Positions 17,575 through 26,530 of a stretch of 64,000 nucleotides of DNA are shown here, in pieces (the stretch's first letter is position 1; each line of letters opens with the position of its first letter). The position numbers and the translations under genes were made by a program. Source of the stretch: Ruminiclostridium papyrosolvens C7 (lineage in GTDB: Bacteria; Bacillota; Clostridia; Acetivibrionales; DSM-1351). The stretch is taken from contig NZ_ATAY01000063.1 of NCBI RefSeq assembly GCF_000421965.1, positions 186,001-250,000 of the forward strand, read 5' to 3'. The notes beneath the pieces were generated by a model. The model saw only the letters and a program-made list of their open reading frames with translations. It had not been told where the DNA came from and ran no database searches.

Positions 17575-18612
17575 TTAAAACATTTGAAATGAAATCATTA
17601 CAACTGTTCCGATGCCTTTTTTACTTTCTATTGAAACAGTACCTCCACATAATTCTACAATTCGCTTTACCAGAGCAAGACCGAGTCCATTCCCATTTAC
17701 ATGGTGTGAACGTTCTCCTTGATAAAATTTATCAAAAGCATGTCTTCTTACTTCGTCATCCATTCCAATACCGTTATCTTTTACAGTAATGGATACTATA
17801 TTATTAGTTGTCAGACAATCAATAGTCAGTACTCCATTATAATTTGAAAATTTAATAGCATTTTCGATGATATTACTCCAAACCTGTGCAAGAAGAGACG
17901 GATTTCCATAAAACATAACCCTTTCTAAATTTAAATCAATTGTAAGGTTCTTTTCCTCCCATTTACTCTCATAGCTTAAAAGAATACGTCTTATCTGTTC
18001 ATCCAGTAGAAAATGCTCCTTTTGTAAAACAATTTCCTGATTATCAAGCCGTGATAATGAAAGAATGTTTTGGGTAAGTTTTGCTAACCTTGCTGTGTTG
18101 TCTAATATATATTTAATATATTTTTGTTCTTCCTCCCTTGGTAAGGTTTCATCCTGCAATAAAGTTGCATAACCCTCAATTGCAGAAAGGGGGGTTTTAA
18201 ATTCATGTGAAACGTTATTTACAAAATCGTTCCTTAAAGTTTCGGTATTTGACAGTTCTTTAACCATTATATTGAAATTTTCAGCTATTTGTTTCACTTC
18301 TTTGGCTATACTTTTTTCTTCCAGTCTTACAGAAAAATCTCCCATAGCCACTTTTTTAGCTGCATCATTGATTTTTAGTATGGGACGAAGCATCTTACTG
18401 GAAACATATGAAGAAATGATAGTTCCAACAGCGATACACACAAGTGCAATAAATGAAGAAGATGTAAGTGCTCCTGTAATCGGATCAAAACTGAACTTCA
18501 ATAGTATATATATAATTACAAATGTAAGTGCCATGGATGCAGTCATAATTATAGCCATAATAAGTGCAAATATACGGGATATGGTGAAATTTTCCTTGTT
18601 ATTGAATATCAT
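17575..18612 (-). CDS. Sensor histidine kinase with HAMP domain
   Basis: 345 residues. Two membrane segments (about 10-38 and 50-72) are separated by only a short loop, so it has almost no extracytoplasmic sensor and probably senses within or near the membrane. A HAMP domain follows (about 73-125), then H136 in NNVSHEFKTPLSAIEGY and a complete ATPase domain (NAIKFSN, DNGIGM, FDKFYQ, GNGLGLALVK). The start overlaps the stop of the response regulator by 4 bp (ATGA), so the pair is coupled. Confidence 0.93.
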   Translation of the reverse strand: MIFNNKENFTISRIFALIMAIIMTASMALTFVIIYILLKFSFDPITGALTSSSFIALVCIAVGTIISSYVSSKMLRPILKINDAAKKVAMGDFSVRLEEKSIAKEVKQIAENFNIMVKELSNTETLRNDFVNNVSHEFKTPLSAIEGYATLLQDETLPREEEQKYIKYILDNTARLAKLTQNILSLSRLDNQEIVLQKEHFLLDEQIRRILLSYESKWEEKNLTIDLNLERVMFYGNPSLLAQVWSNIIENAIKFSNYNGVLTIDCLTTNNIVSITVKDNGIGMDDEVRRHAFDKFYQGERSHHVNGNGLGLALVKRIVELCGGTVSIESKKGIGTVVMISFQMF

Positions 18613-19280
18613 GGCTTTACCGCCTTATATCCCAAACCGCGAATGGTTTTAATTTCAAATTGAGTATTGTCTTTAAAACGTTCTCTTAATCTGCTAATAT
18701 GGACATCCAGTGTATGTGGATCGCTTTCAGTATCCATTCCCCAGATTTCGTCCATGAGTTGCTGCTTTGTAAAAGCCTTGTTAGGGTTGGAGAGCAACTT
18801 ATAAAGGATATAAAATTCCTTTTGAGGTATAAGCATATATTCCCCATTAATAAATACAGTTAATTCGTCATAAGTTAATTCCATATCTCCAAAAATTAGT
18901 TTTCTTTCATTTACAATCTGTGCTCTTCTAAGCAGAGCATTAACACGCAGAATCATTTCGTTTACATTTACAGGCTTTATCATGTAATCATCAGTGCCTA
19001 CGCGAAACCCAGTCTTCATGTCTTCAAATGTATCTTTAGCCGTAATCATAAGTACCGGCATATTATATCCACTATCTCTTAAACTTTTCACCAATTCGTA
19101 TCCATCCATATTTGGCATCATAATATCTGATATAACCAGGTCAATATATTGTTTTTCAATAATGTCCCAAGCTTCAAGGCCATCATTTGCCACATAATAA
19201 GAATAACCTTGTTTGGCTAAAACAGTACAAAACAACTTGCTCAGAGACTGATCATCTTCAACTACTAATATATTAAACAT
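18609..19280 (-). CDS. OmpR-family response regulator
   Basis: 223 residues. Receiver domain with VEDD, phosphoacceptor D52 in LVISDIMMP, MITAKD and YMIKPVN; winged-helix domain at about 125-220 (DPHTLDVHISRLRERF, IKTIRGLGYKA). An AAAGG SD precedes the ATG. Expression order is regulator then kinase. Target genes are unknown; a palindrome over its own -10 suggests feedback control. Confidence 0.93.
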   Translation of the reverse strand: MFNILVVEDDQSLSKLFCTVLAKQGYSYYVANDGLEAWDIIEKQYIDLVISDIMMPNMDGYELVKSLRDSGYNMPVLMITAKDTFEDMKTGFRVGTDDYMIKPVNVNEMILRVNALLRRAQIVNERKLIFGDMELTYDELTVFINGEYMLIPQKEFYILYKLLSNPNKAFTKQQLMDEIWGMDTESDPHTLDVHISRLRERFKDNTQFEIKTIRGLGYKAVKP

Positions 19281-19307
19281 TTATTTTTACCTTTCTTCTC
19301 GACTCAT

Positions 19308-19342
19308 ATTAATATACTATATTAATTTCAAATTAGCTTCAA
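19308..19342 (-). promoter_or_regulatory. Promoter with palindromic operator for the second two-component system
   Basis: On the minus strand TTGAAG (19342-19337), 17-bp spacer, TAGTAT (19319-19314). A perfect 9+1+9 palindrome, ATTAATATA-C-TATATTAAT, spans 19308-19326 and covers the -10. Confidence 0.5.
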
Positions 19343-19365
19343 CTTACTCCTAATTGTAAAAATAA

Positions 19366-19390
19366 AAAACAGCCCATTTTCAGGCTGTTA
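19366..19390 (-). terminator. Terminator of the SLH / giant protein operon
   Basis: On the minus strand AACAGCC-TGAAAATG-GGCTGTT is followed by a T-run, beginning a few bases after the stop codon of the giant gene. Confidence 0.85.
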
Positions 19391-19396
19391 TATTAT

Positions 19397-22300
19397 TTAT
19401 TGACTTTGGACATAAATTAAATCCTCTGTAGCTTTACCCCTGACATAAAAAACCTGCCTTGATGGATTGCGGCTGTCCCAAGTGTCAATCCATTTCTCAC
19501 TACCATAAGTAGAAGTACCCTTCTTTGTTACCAGGTCAAAGCTTATAAAGGTTTTATCATCCGTCTCCAATGGGATAATCCATTCAAATGTATATGTGTT
19601 TCCTGAGGTTCTTGTTAATATAACGGTATCAGTGTATGTTTTCCCTTTGATAATATAGTGTATTCTGAATGCCGCATAATCCGGTTCACCCTGAATATCA
19701 GTCTTTCCTTTTACCCTGTAACCGGCTTTGATATACGTCCTGCTGTGTCCTATCTTTGAGAAATAGTTTATTGGCATATTTATCGCAGGGATATCTGTGT
19801 TGCTTCTTCGTGGATACCTGTCGATTTTTCCGTCCCGATTGTCATCCACACCCTTGCTTGTATCAAAATAATAGGTTCTCCACCCGGGGTCCTGCATCAT
19901 TGTGATTGCAAAGCTGTATGCCCTTATTCCTACGAATTTATACTCTACATTAACTGTTTCACTCATTCCGGATGGAAGCCATGCTTTAAACTCAGCACTT
20001 CCGAGCTTACCGTCCGGATATGCTCCATCCGAAATATCAAGTTTTAATTCCCAGATTTTTACCAATCCCGCATTGGAGACTAGCTTGATATTTCCGGAAT
20101 CCGAAGTGTATGTATGTCCTTCAAAGATTAATCGGGTTTTGGATACATATTGAGAAGTTGTAAATTTAAACAGAGTTGTATCCCCGGTATTAATCTGTGC
20201 TGCGGTTTCTCTGCCGTTTATATATCCTTTCAGGTTTATAGGGGTTTGTACCGTGACAGGGAAGGATATTGTCTTGTTCTGTTCTGCATTTGCCGTTATC
20301 TTAAATATGTAATTACCGTCTATAAGGGTATCGGGTACATTATAAGGTACAATGTTCCAGCTGATGTCATTTCCGCTTTTACTGCCAGTGGCCGTACTGT
20401 ATCTGACAGTTTTAGTACCTGACACCTGAGTTCCGCTTAAATTGTACAGGGCCATTGTCAAATACGGATTTGACGGATATCTTGTCCATAGATTAAAGAC
20501 CTCCAAGTCTTCACTGGCAGGTAGAGTGACTGGAGAGGTTGGATCTCTGAAGGTAGTTTTCATTCCTCGGAGTTCAGCTTCAAACTGCATTGGTGGGGTA
20601 TCTGTTAAAGTAAATGTAACCTCCGGGACGTCCTTATAGGTTGTTCCGTTTATATCCATTGTAAAAACATCTGACCAAGTGTTTTCTATGTCTTTTACAT
20701 AATATCTGATTCTATATGTACCGGGGCTCAGTTCGTCGGGGATTGTGTAGTTCCATTCCCCTCCTTCCTTTTTCCACATGATTTTCCGGTCTGATATGCC
20801 TTTGTCAGACTTGGCTCTGGTAATATTATGATCCAGATCATAGCTAAGATCCTCCCAGGTTGTCTTATAGGTGTTTGTAACCCCATCGAAATCCCAATCC
20901 AGTGTTGCCTTGGCAATTGGCTTTCTGTGTACAAATATGTCAACCTCTGTGGCTCCGCTGTAATATGAGTAATAATCTCCATATGCTCCGGCCGGCTTGT
21001 CTTTTACCCTTCTGTATATCTGGTACTTTCCTACATTGTTAAATGAATTTTTTATTTCGGCTTTCCATCCTGAATCAGAGTTGAAATCAGTTTGTGTTCC
21101 AGGTTCCTGACCGGTGGGGTTATCAAAATAGTCTTTATCATGTACATATTGCATCTCTCTTAAAACTATTTCATCATTTTCAAGGTCATCTTCGCCGACA
21201 TTAAGAGTAAACTGTTGATTACGAAGTACATATATCTGCTCAATAGCCGGTGTTTTCTCTGAAATGTATTCCAGAGCTTCATTCAAAATTTCCTGAACTG
21301 TCTTGTCTGTTACATCTATAAATTTCGTACAATCCGGGTATTGCTTTTGTATTTCGGGTGTTCCTGCCAGAATTATCTTTGCATCGGTCTTTGATGTGGC
21401 TGCATTAAAATCGGAAAGTTCTGAAATATTACCATCACTTACATAAAGAATATATTTACTGCTGTTTGCCCTCCACGTATCGGTGTAAGGCTGACGTACA
21501 TATTTGTAAATAGTACCGTTGTAGTAGCCGGTATAGTTTGAAATCCACTGCATATTGGGAACCCAGTAGGATATGGTTCTGGAAACTGTACCTGAGTAAC
21601 CTGCATAGCTTCTTGTCCAGTCAAAGTCTCCTGCTTTGTCGGAACATGCTGTTGAGGTATATACATAGCCATATCCTGATAATATACCCCTATATCCCTG
21701 ACTATCAGAGTAGGATACGGATGAGGGAGGGTAACTTCCGCTGTACCCATGTCCGCTGGTTAATTGGCCACCTGCACTGGCGGTTTTAGTCTCGGTTTTT
21801 GTTTCATAATGGCCAAAGTCGTGATAACCTCCGTTGTCCGTAACGCTGGTTCTCTTCAACTTGCCTGAATATCCCGCACCGGTATATTGGATCTCTTCAT
21901 CAGGGTAACTTGTTCCGGTATTGCTTGATGTACTTGCAGAGGTAGAATATTCGTAAGTTTTCAGGTCCCATATATTGACATTAGGAATCATGTTTCTGCC
22001 CAGTAATGAATTCTCTATTGAAACCCTATTGTTTGAGATATATTCATATTTGTTCTGTGCCAAACCCTTATCACGCATGATATATAAATCCACATTAGGT
22101 CTTTCAATGGGGGCATCAACGTATATATCTGAAATGGGTTGGTAGTTGTCTACCCAAAAATCACAGTCCAGACTTGCAGACTTTTTATCAGAATCGGTAA
22201 CAAATTGAGTTAGGGTATCCTGTCCTTTTACATCAACAAACTCATCTTGGGCATATATAAAGAATTTATAGTAACCAAGTTCTGTGGGAGTGTAAGCAGG

Positions 22301-24607
22301 GAAGTCCGTCAATTCACACATGCCGTTATCTCCGAGGCCGTTCCATGACTGAATCATCGTTTCAACATCCCCGTTATTGTCACTGTCATACCACAATTCT
22401 ATTTTTGCAACCTTTATTTTGTCACCGTCAGTACTGCTAACAACATAGTGCCATGCACTTATTTCATCATTTCTTGTTACTACACTGTCAGACAGGTTCA
22501 ATTCTATATTTGGGGTAATATCCTCTAGCACACGGTATTCTATGGTATATGGGTCAGACAATATACCCAGAGTGTTTTTGCACTCCAAAATTAAGGAATA
22601 TGAACCCGGCTCTTTGTACTGCAATTGCTTTTTTAAGTCGGTATCGGTACCTTTATACAGTTGTGAAGTGTCGCCGCCGTAAGACCATCTGTATTCTACT
22701 ATTGGATATTTATCAATAACAAGTTGTATATTACCATCAGTTGAATTGTTCTCAACATTTATAATTCTGTTCTGTTTCCAAGAGCTTGATGAAAGTTTGA
22801 ACTGTGAAACAGGTTTTGTAGGATATACGTATACATAATCTGTTGAAACATATTCAACCACGGCAGCACCAAGTATCTCTTGCTTTTTATCTTCCGGTAT
22901 CCCCGTCAGTACAATCTTGCTTTTATCAAGGTTGTATTTACAGATGACCTCTGCAAAGTACCCGTTTTTACTGGTTGTGGCCGGAAATCTGTATGACCCT
23001 GAAAAAAATTCGTTATAGTCAACCTGTTCCCCATTAACGTATAGTTGAGTACTTTTAACTATCGACATATCTGTGCTATCAGAAACATCGTTGAATTGAA
23101 CTCCGTCAAATGCGGTTTCTCTGATGTGATTATTTATTTTTAGTGTTGGAATGTCTATAACCAGAGGTTCGATATCAGGCTCGGGAGGGGTTGGAATTGT
23201 GCCTGTTAAAAATTGATTACTTCCGCTTTTGGAATTATTATGTCCATCCAGATAGTTTACTTTTGCTGTTGCTTCTACCCATACTATGTAATTGCCCCCT
23301 TGCTTGGGAAGCTTTTTGATTTCTTCTATGGTGGTTTCAATACTAAAGGTTGCAGTAACTGTATTATCTGCTGTACTTTTGGGTACCACCTTTCTTGATT
23401 CCTTTTCAGTAGCGGTAAGTTCTATTCCGGAAATCTTATCGATATTTAAATCCCAGCTTTCTATATCCTGTCTTGTATAATATACGGTTCTGGACACCGA
23501 ATCCTTATAATATGGAATCCAGCCTTCCGGTGCCGGCTCCTTTTCTTTGAGGATAACATAATCCTTTAGTTCACCTTTAACCTGAAATTCCAGTTTAACC
23601 TTCTGTTTGTCCACCTCGTTGCCTTTAGGAATGTCGGGCATAGGTGATACTGTAGTTACGAAGCACTGTAAGGGCAGGTCTCTTTTACCACTATCAGATA
23701 ATGTTTTTATTTGTCCCAGATTTGGTACGGAAAACGTCTGATACCAGATAGAGCCGTCAGGTCTTACGTGCCACATCTTTCCACTGCCGGCTTTCTGAAT
23801 TGTCGGTGCTGATTGGATATAAAGATATTGGTAAACATTTGCATCATAATGGCCATTACCGTCAGGTATGCCTGAAAACTTATCTACGGAATTAAAGGTT
23901 TTGTACATCCAATCCTTTAGCCTTTGAACTGTTTGCTGTTTATAACGATTTGAAGAATTGTATGCTGCTTCATTATAAGTACTTGTATTAGCTGTAAGCC
24001 TTTTTTTTACTTCATTTGTATCACTCCAAGGCTCTTTAATCCAGTTCCTCTCCCTGAAGGTAGTTACAGTTGCTACGTTAATCATCCACATATTACTGAA
24101 TACTTCCCCATTTATATCAAAGCCAAGGTACTTCCACTCTCCACGGGTAGTCTGGCATTTTTCTATATGGGTTTTAGGGTTCTGCTCCTTACCTTTGCAA
24201 GAAATTCCTTCAGGCTTTAAGAAGTAACCTCCATCATATTTAATTTCCGGGTCTTTAATATCCAAATCATTATGTATCTGATATCCACATTTGAAATAGT
24301 TCCCTGCCATACTCCTGTAGCTACCGTATACTATAAGATTCTTCTGTGTAAACAGCCTGTAGTTCAAATAGTAAGTGTTAGTATCCTTTTTTATTGACAA
24401 CGGGACGACACTTCCATTGATTTGGGTCGGTAGCAGGTTATTCCTTTTATAGTTATCGTATGTGGACTGGTTGAAAAACTCTATGCCACCATTTTCGTAT
24501 TTTAGTAGAGCATAGTTATCTGCAGCCTGTACAATTATATCCGAAAAGCCAGTTATAAATATTATAAGGCAAAGAATAAATGAAGTTACTTTTATATATT
24601 TATTCAA
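19397..24607 (-). CDS. Giant secreted surface protein (1736 residues)
   Basis: An exported protein with a signal peptide (VTSFILCLIIFITGF, cleavage near AADNYA). It starts at TTG 6 nt after AAGGTG. The chain is a string of beta-sandwich-like modules (PKD/Ig-like stretches such as YRWSYGGDTSQLYKG and LILECKNTLGILSDPY). A Tyr/Gly-rich block at about residues 900-1045 repeats a YxGYxG(T/K/I)(L/V)xR pattern (YSGKLKRT, YRGILSGYG, YSGTVSRT, YNGTIYKY). There is no SLH, sortase or lipobox anchor. The SLH protein gene ends only 15 bp upstream, so that protein may tether it. It may belong to the poorly described Athe_2463-like group of large clostridial exported proteins, but I am not certain. No enzyme active site is recognised. 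Confidence 0.75.
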   Translation of the reverse strand: MNKYIKVTSFILCLIIFITGFSDIIVQAADNYALLKYENGGIEFFNQSTYDNYKRNNLLPTQINGSVVPLSIKKDTNTYYLNYRLFTQKNLIVYGSYRSMAGNYFKCGYQIHNDLDIKDPEIKYDGGYFLKPEGISCKGKEQNPKTHIEKCQTTRGEWKYLGFDINGEVFSNMWMINVATVTTFRERNWIKEPWSDTNEVKKRLTANTSTYNEAAYNSSNRYKQQTVQRLKDWMYKTFNSVDKFSGIPDGNGHYDANVYQYLYIQSAPTIQKAGSGKMWHVRPDGSIWYQTFSVPNLGQIKTLSDSGKRDLPLQCFVTTVSPMPDIPKGNEVDKQKVKLEFQVKGELKDYVILKEKEPAPEGWIPYYKDSVSRTVYYTRQDIESWDLNIDKISGIELTATEKESRKVVPKSTADNTVTATFSIETTIEEIKKLPKQGGNYIVWVEATAKVNYLDGHNNSKSGSNQFLTGTIPTPPEPDIEPLVIDIPTLKINNHIRETAFDGVQFNDVSDSTDMSIVKSTQLYVNGEQVDYNEFFSGSYRFPATTSKNGYFAEVICKYNLDKSKIVLTGIPEDKKQEILGAAVVEYVSTDYVYVYPTKPVSQFKLSSSSWKQNRIINVENNSTDGNIQLVIDKYPIVEYRWSYGGDTSQLYKGTDTDLKKQLQYKEPGSYSLILECKNTLGILSDPYTIEYRVLEDITPNIELNLSDSVVTRNDEISAWHYVVSSTDGDKIKVAKIELWYDSDNNGDVETMIQSWNGLGDNGMCELTDFPAYTPTELGYYKFFIYAQDEFVDVKGQDTLTQFVTDSDKKSASLDCDFWVDNYQPISDIYVDAPIERPNVDLYIMRDKGLAQNKYEYISNNRVSIENSLLGRNMIPNVNIWDLKTYEYSTSASTSSNTGTSYPDEEIQYTGAGYSGKLKRTSVTDNGGYHDFGHYETKTETKTASAGGQLTSGHGYSGSYPPSSVSYSDSQGYRGILSGYGYVYTSTACSDKAGDFDWTRSYAGYSGTVSRTISYWVPNMQWISNYTGYYNGTIYKYVRQPYTDTWRANSSKYILYVSDGNISELSDFNAATSKTDAKIILAGTPEIQKQYPDCTKFIDVTDKTVQEILNEALEYISEKTPAIEQIYVLRNQQFTLNVGEDDLENDEIVLREMQYVHDKDYFDNPTGQEPGTQTDFNSDSGWKAEIKNSFNNVGKYQIYRRVKDKPAGAYGDYYSYYSGATEVDIFVHRKPIAKATLDWDFDGVTNTYKTTWEDLSYDLDHNITRAKSDKGISDRKIMWKKEGGEWNYTIPDELSPGTYRIRYYVKDIENTWSDVFTMDINGTTYKDVPEVTFTLTDTPPMQFEAELRGMKTTFRDPTSPVTLPASEDLEVFNLWTRYPSNPYLTMALYNLSGTQVSGTKTVRYSTATGSKSGNDISWNIVPYNVPDTLIDGNYIFKITANAEQNKTISFPVTVQTPINLKGYINGRETAAQINTGDTTLFKFTTSQYVSKTRLIFEGHTYTSDSGNIKLVSNAGLVKIWELKLDISDGAYPDGKLGSAEFKAWLPSGMSETVNVEYKFVGIRAYSFAITMMQDPGWRTYYFDTSKGVDDNRDGKIDRYPRRSNTDIPAINMPINYFSKIGHSRTYIKAGYRVKGKTDIQGEPDYAAFRIHYIIKGKTYTDTVILTRTSGNTYTFEWIIPLETDDKTFISFDLVTKKGTSTYGSEKWIDTWDSRNPSRQVFYVRGKATEDLIYVQSQ

Positions 24608-24622
24608 TTAAACACCTTCTCA

Positions 24623-26062
24623 TTAATTTAAATTAAGCATTGTATCCTTTGTTATAAACCCCTTTGCCCAAACCTGAAATGAAAAAACATTACCACTGTC
24701 ACCATTTCCACCAACAACAGAGATTTGTCTACCATTGAGCAAATAAATTTGATGTTTCCAATCAATATCATTCAATGCATACCCTAAATACTGGTCATGG
24801 ATATTCTTCGCCTGTTCGTAGTCCTTCCCAAACCAGAGTTTTAATAATTCATAACTGTAATTTTTCAAGTCCTTGTTGTACTTATCAACCTCATAGCTTG
24901 ATATTTCATATAGCCATCCATTACCGTTGTCATACAAGCTTTCTTTCTGCCCTTTTTTTATTTGGCTCCTTTGAGTAGCTATACCAATTCCGTTTAAAGG
25001 TAAAATCAGTCCATAAATATCATTCATGTATTGATTGAAGTGATCCTGACTATTAAAGTAATTAATTGCAAAACTTTTATTTTTTTCACTGTAAGTAAAA
25101 TCTATTTTCCCACCTGTTATAAGGCTACGGTTCTTGTACATTGTTTGTGCTGTTTCCCATATCTCCATCATTGGGAACAACCCTTTATACAAGGTATATT
25201 CCTTGTTTTCATAGAAGCCTGCTGCCTCATTATCATATTCACCATTGTTGGTATTACTGTTTTTCCATTTAAAGCTTTCGCTTGCCGACGGGATACTTTC
25301 AACCCTTGCCTTCTTATCCAACAACTTTATTATTATGACGGAGGCTTCGGCCCTTGTAAGAGTACCCTTGGGATTGAATTTGTTGTTACTGCCTGTCAAA
25401 AGCCCAATACGATAGCAGTCGATTACATCCTGAAGATATTTACTTGTGATAGTAGGATAATCTGTCATTTTAAGCTTCTGGTAACCTGTATATACGTTAT
25501 CAAAAAAGCCTTTGTTTCCCTTGGACGGATACGGGTCACTTCCCTTTACAAAGTAATCATGGGGAACATTTTCGTACTTTCCTATAGTCCTTCTTGCCAA
25601 ACTTGCTGCCAATTCACGTGTAATAGGCTTTGTATAATCTGATATCTCGCCTTTTGTCAAAATACCTTCTTTTAGGGCTAAATCCGTAAACGGCTTGTAA
25701 TAAGGCACTCCCTGTGGTACCTCAGGGCTATATCCTATTGCCCTCATAAGCATTAAGATATATTGTCCTCCCAGAAGCTTATCGTTGGGGCCAAACCTGC
25801 CATCAGTATATCCTGCTATTATTTCAAGTGCCGATATTTTTGCTATATAATTGCTCCCCCAGTGATTTTTAATATCCGGGTATTTAGCCCGCTCAATATC
25901 AATATTTAATTGTGTCAGACCGTTGTATTTGTCAAAAAGTGGCTGCATCCGCATTGCTGTTGTTGTACTACCTGATGTACTTGCATTTTCAGCTGTTACC
26001 GGCAAAAGTGCTGATAATAAAATTGCTGAAACTGTTATCGCACATAAAAGTTTTTTCAACAT
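24623..26062 (-). CDS. S-layer homology (SLH) domain protein
   Basis: 479 residues with a signal peptide (LLCAITVSAILLSALLPVTA). Three SLH modules cover about residues 60-255: one with YPDIKNHWGSNYIAKI and IIAGYTDGRFGPNDKLLG, one with FTDLALKEGILTKGEI, and one with YRIGLLTGSNNKFNPKGTLTRAEA. SLH triplets bind pyruvylated secondary cell-wall polymer. The remaining 220 residues are unrecognised. AAGGAG SD. It is the first gene of an operon with the giant secreted protein, and is preceded by a long leader. Confidence 0.9.
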   Translation of the reverse strand: MLKKLLCAITVSAILLSALLPVTAENASTSGSTTTAMRMQPLFDKYNGLTQLNIDIERAKYPDIKNHWGSNYIAKISALEIIAGYTDGRFGPNDKLLGGQYILMLMRAIGYSPEVPQGVPYYKPFTDLALKEGILTKGEISDYTKPITRELAASLARRTIGKYENVPHDYFVKGSDPYPSKGNKGFFDNVYTGYQKLKMTDYPTITSKYLQDVIDCYRIGLLTGSNNKFNPKGTLTRAEASVIIIKLLDKKARVESIPSASESFKWKNSNTNNGEYDNEAAGFYENKEYTLYKGLFPMMEIWETAQTMYKNRSLITGGKIDFTYSEKNKSFAINYFNSQDHFNQYMNDIYGLILPLNGIGIATQRSQIKKGQKESLYDNGNGWLYEISSYEVDKYNKDLKNYSYELLKLWFGKDYEQAKNIHDQYLGYALNDIDWKHQIYLLNGRQISVVGGNGDSGNVFSFQVWAKGFITKDTMLNLN

Positions 26063-26372
26063 GCTTACTATTCTCCTTTTTAAATTAACATAAAATTTTG
26101 TTTGGAATGTTTATTTTTGAATTGTTTTTATACAAATTTGGACTGTTCCATTTTGACAAGTACATAAGATAAATAGGTGTAATCTTTTATGTGTACTCCA
26201 TAGCTTACAGGGTGATGAAAACTGATACAACTTTTAGATGCTAATAGCTATAGCATTGTTGAACAAATATGAAAATATATAAAATATTACCGAATGTTCT
26301 CTAAGATGTGATTTTTTCAATGACTTGTTTTGGACTTTAGTCGCAAATCTACACTTATTTACTAAAACTTCC
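26063..26372 (-). other. Long untranslated leader of the SLH operon
   Basis: About 310 nt separate the predicted transcription start from the SLH start codon. An imperfect hairpin pairs GTACATAAGAT with ATCTTTTATGTGTAC (26160-26197). No known riboswitch core (for example GEMM, T-box or SAM) was recognised by eye. Confidence 0.5.
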
Positions 26373-26379
26373 GTTTTTT

Positions 26380-26407
26380 ATTATATCATTACTGAGACGT
26401 GTGTCAA
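26380..26407 (-). promoter_or_regulatory. Strong sigma-A-type promoter of the SLH operon
   Basis: On the minus strand TTGACA (26407-26402), 16-bp spacer, TATAAT (26385-26380): a consensus match at both hexamers, the best promoter in the window. Confidence 0.8.
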
Positions 26408-26456
26408 TATTTTTTTGCTTGATTCATCTTTATTCGGCATAAACAAACTAATAAAA

Positions 26457-26506
26457 ACCGGGATATAAGTACAATATCAGTTTAAACATTGTACTTATAT
26501 CCCGGT
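26457..26506 (-). terminator. Long-stem terminator of serCA
   Basis: A perfect inverted repeat of 18 bp (CCGGGATATAAGTACAAT, 26458-26475, with its complement at 26488-26505) around a 12-nt loop, plus one more A-T pair. On the minus strand it is followed by TTTTTATT, downstream of serA. Confidence 0.88.
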
Positions 26507-26530
26507 CTATTGGTTTATAATAAACCTTAA

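Noticed and set aside
26063..26372. A c-di-GMP (GEMM) riboswitch in the SLH leader
   Set aside because: The conserved GEMM core and its GC-rich stems are not present by eye.
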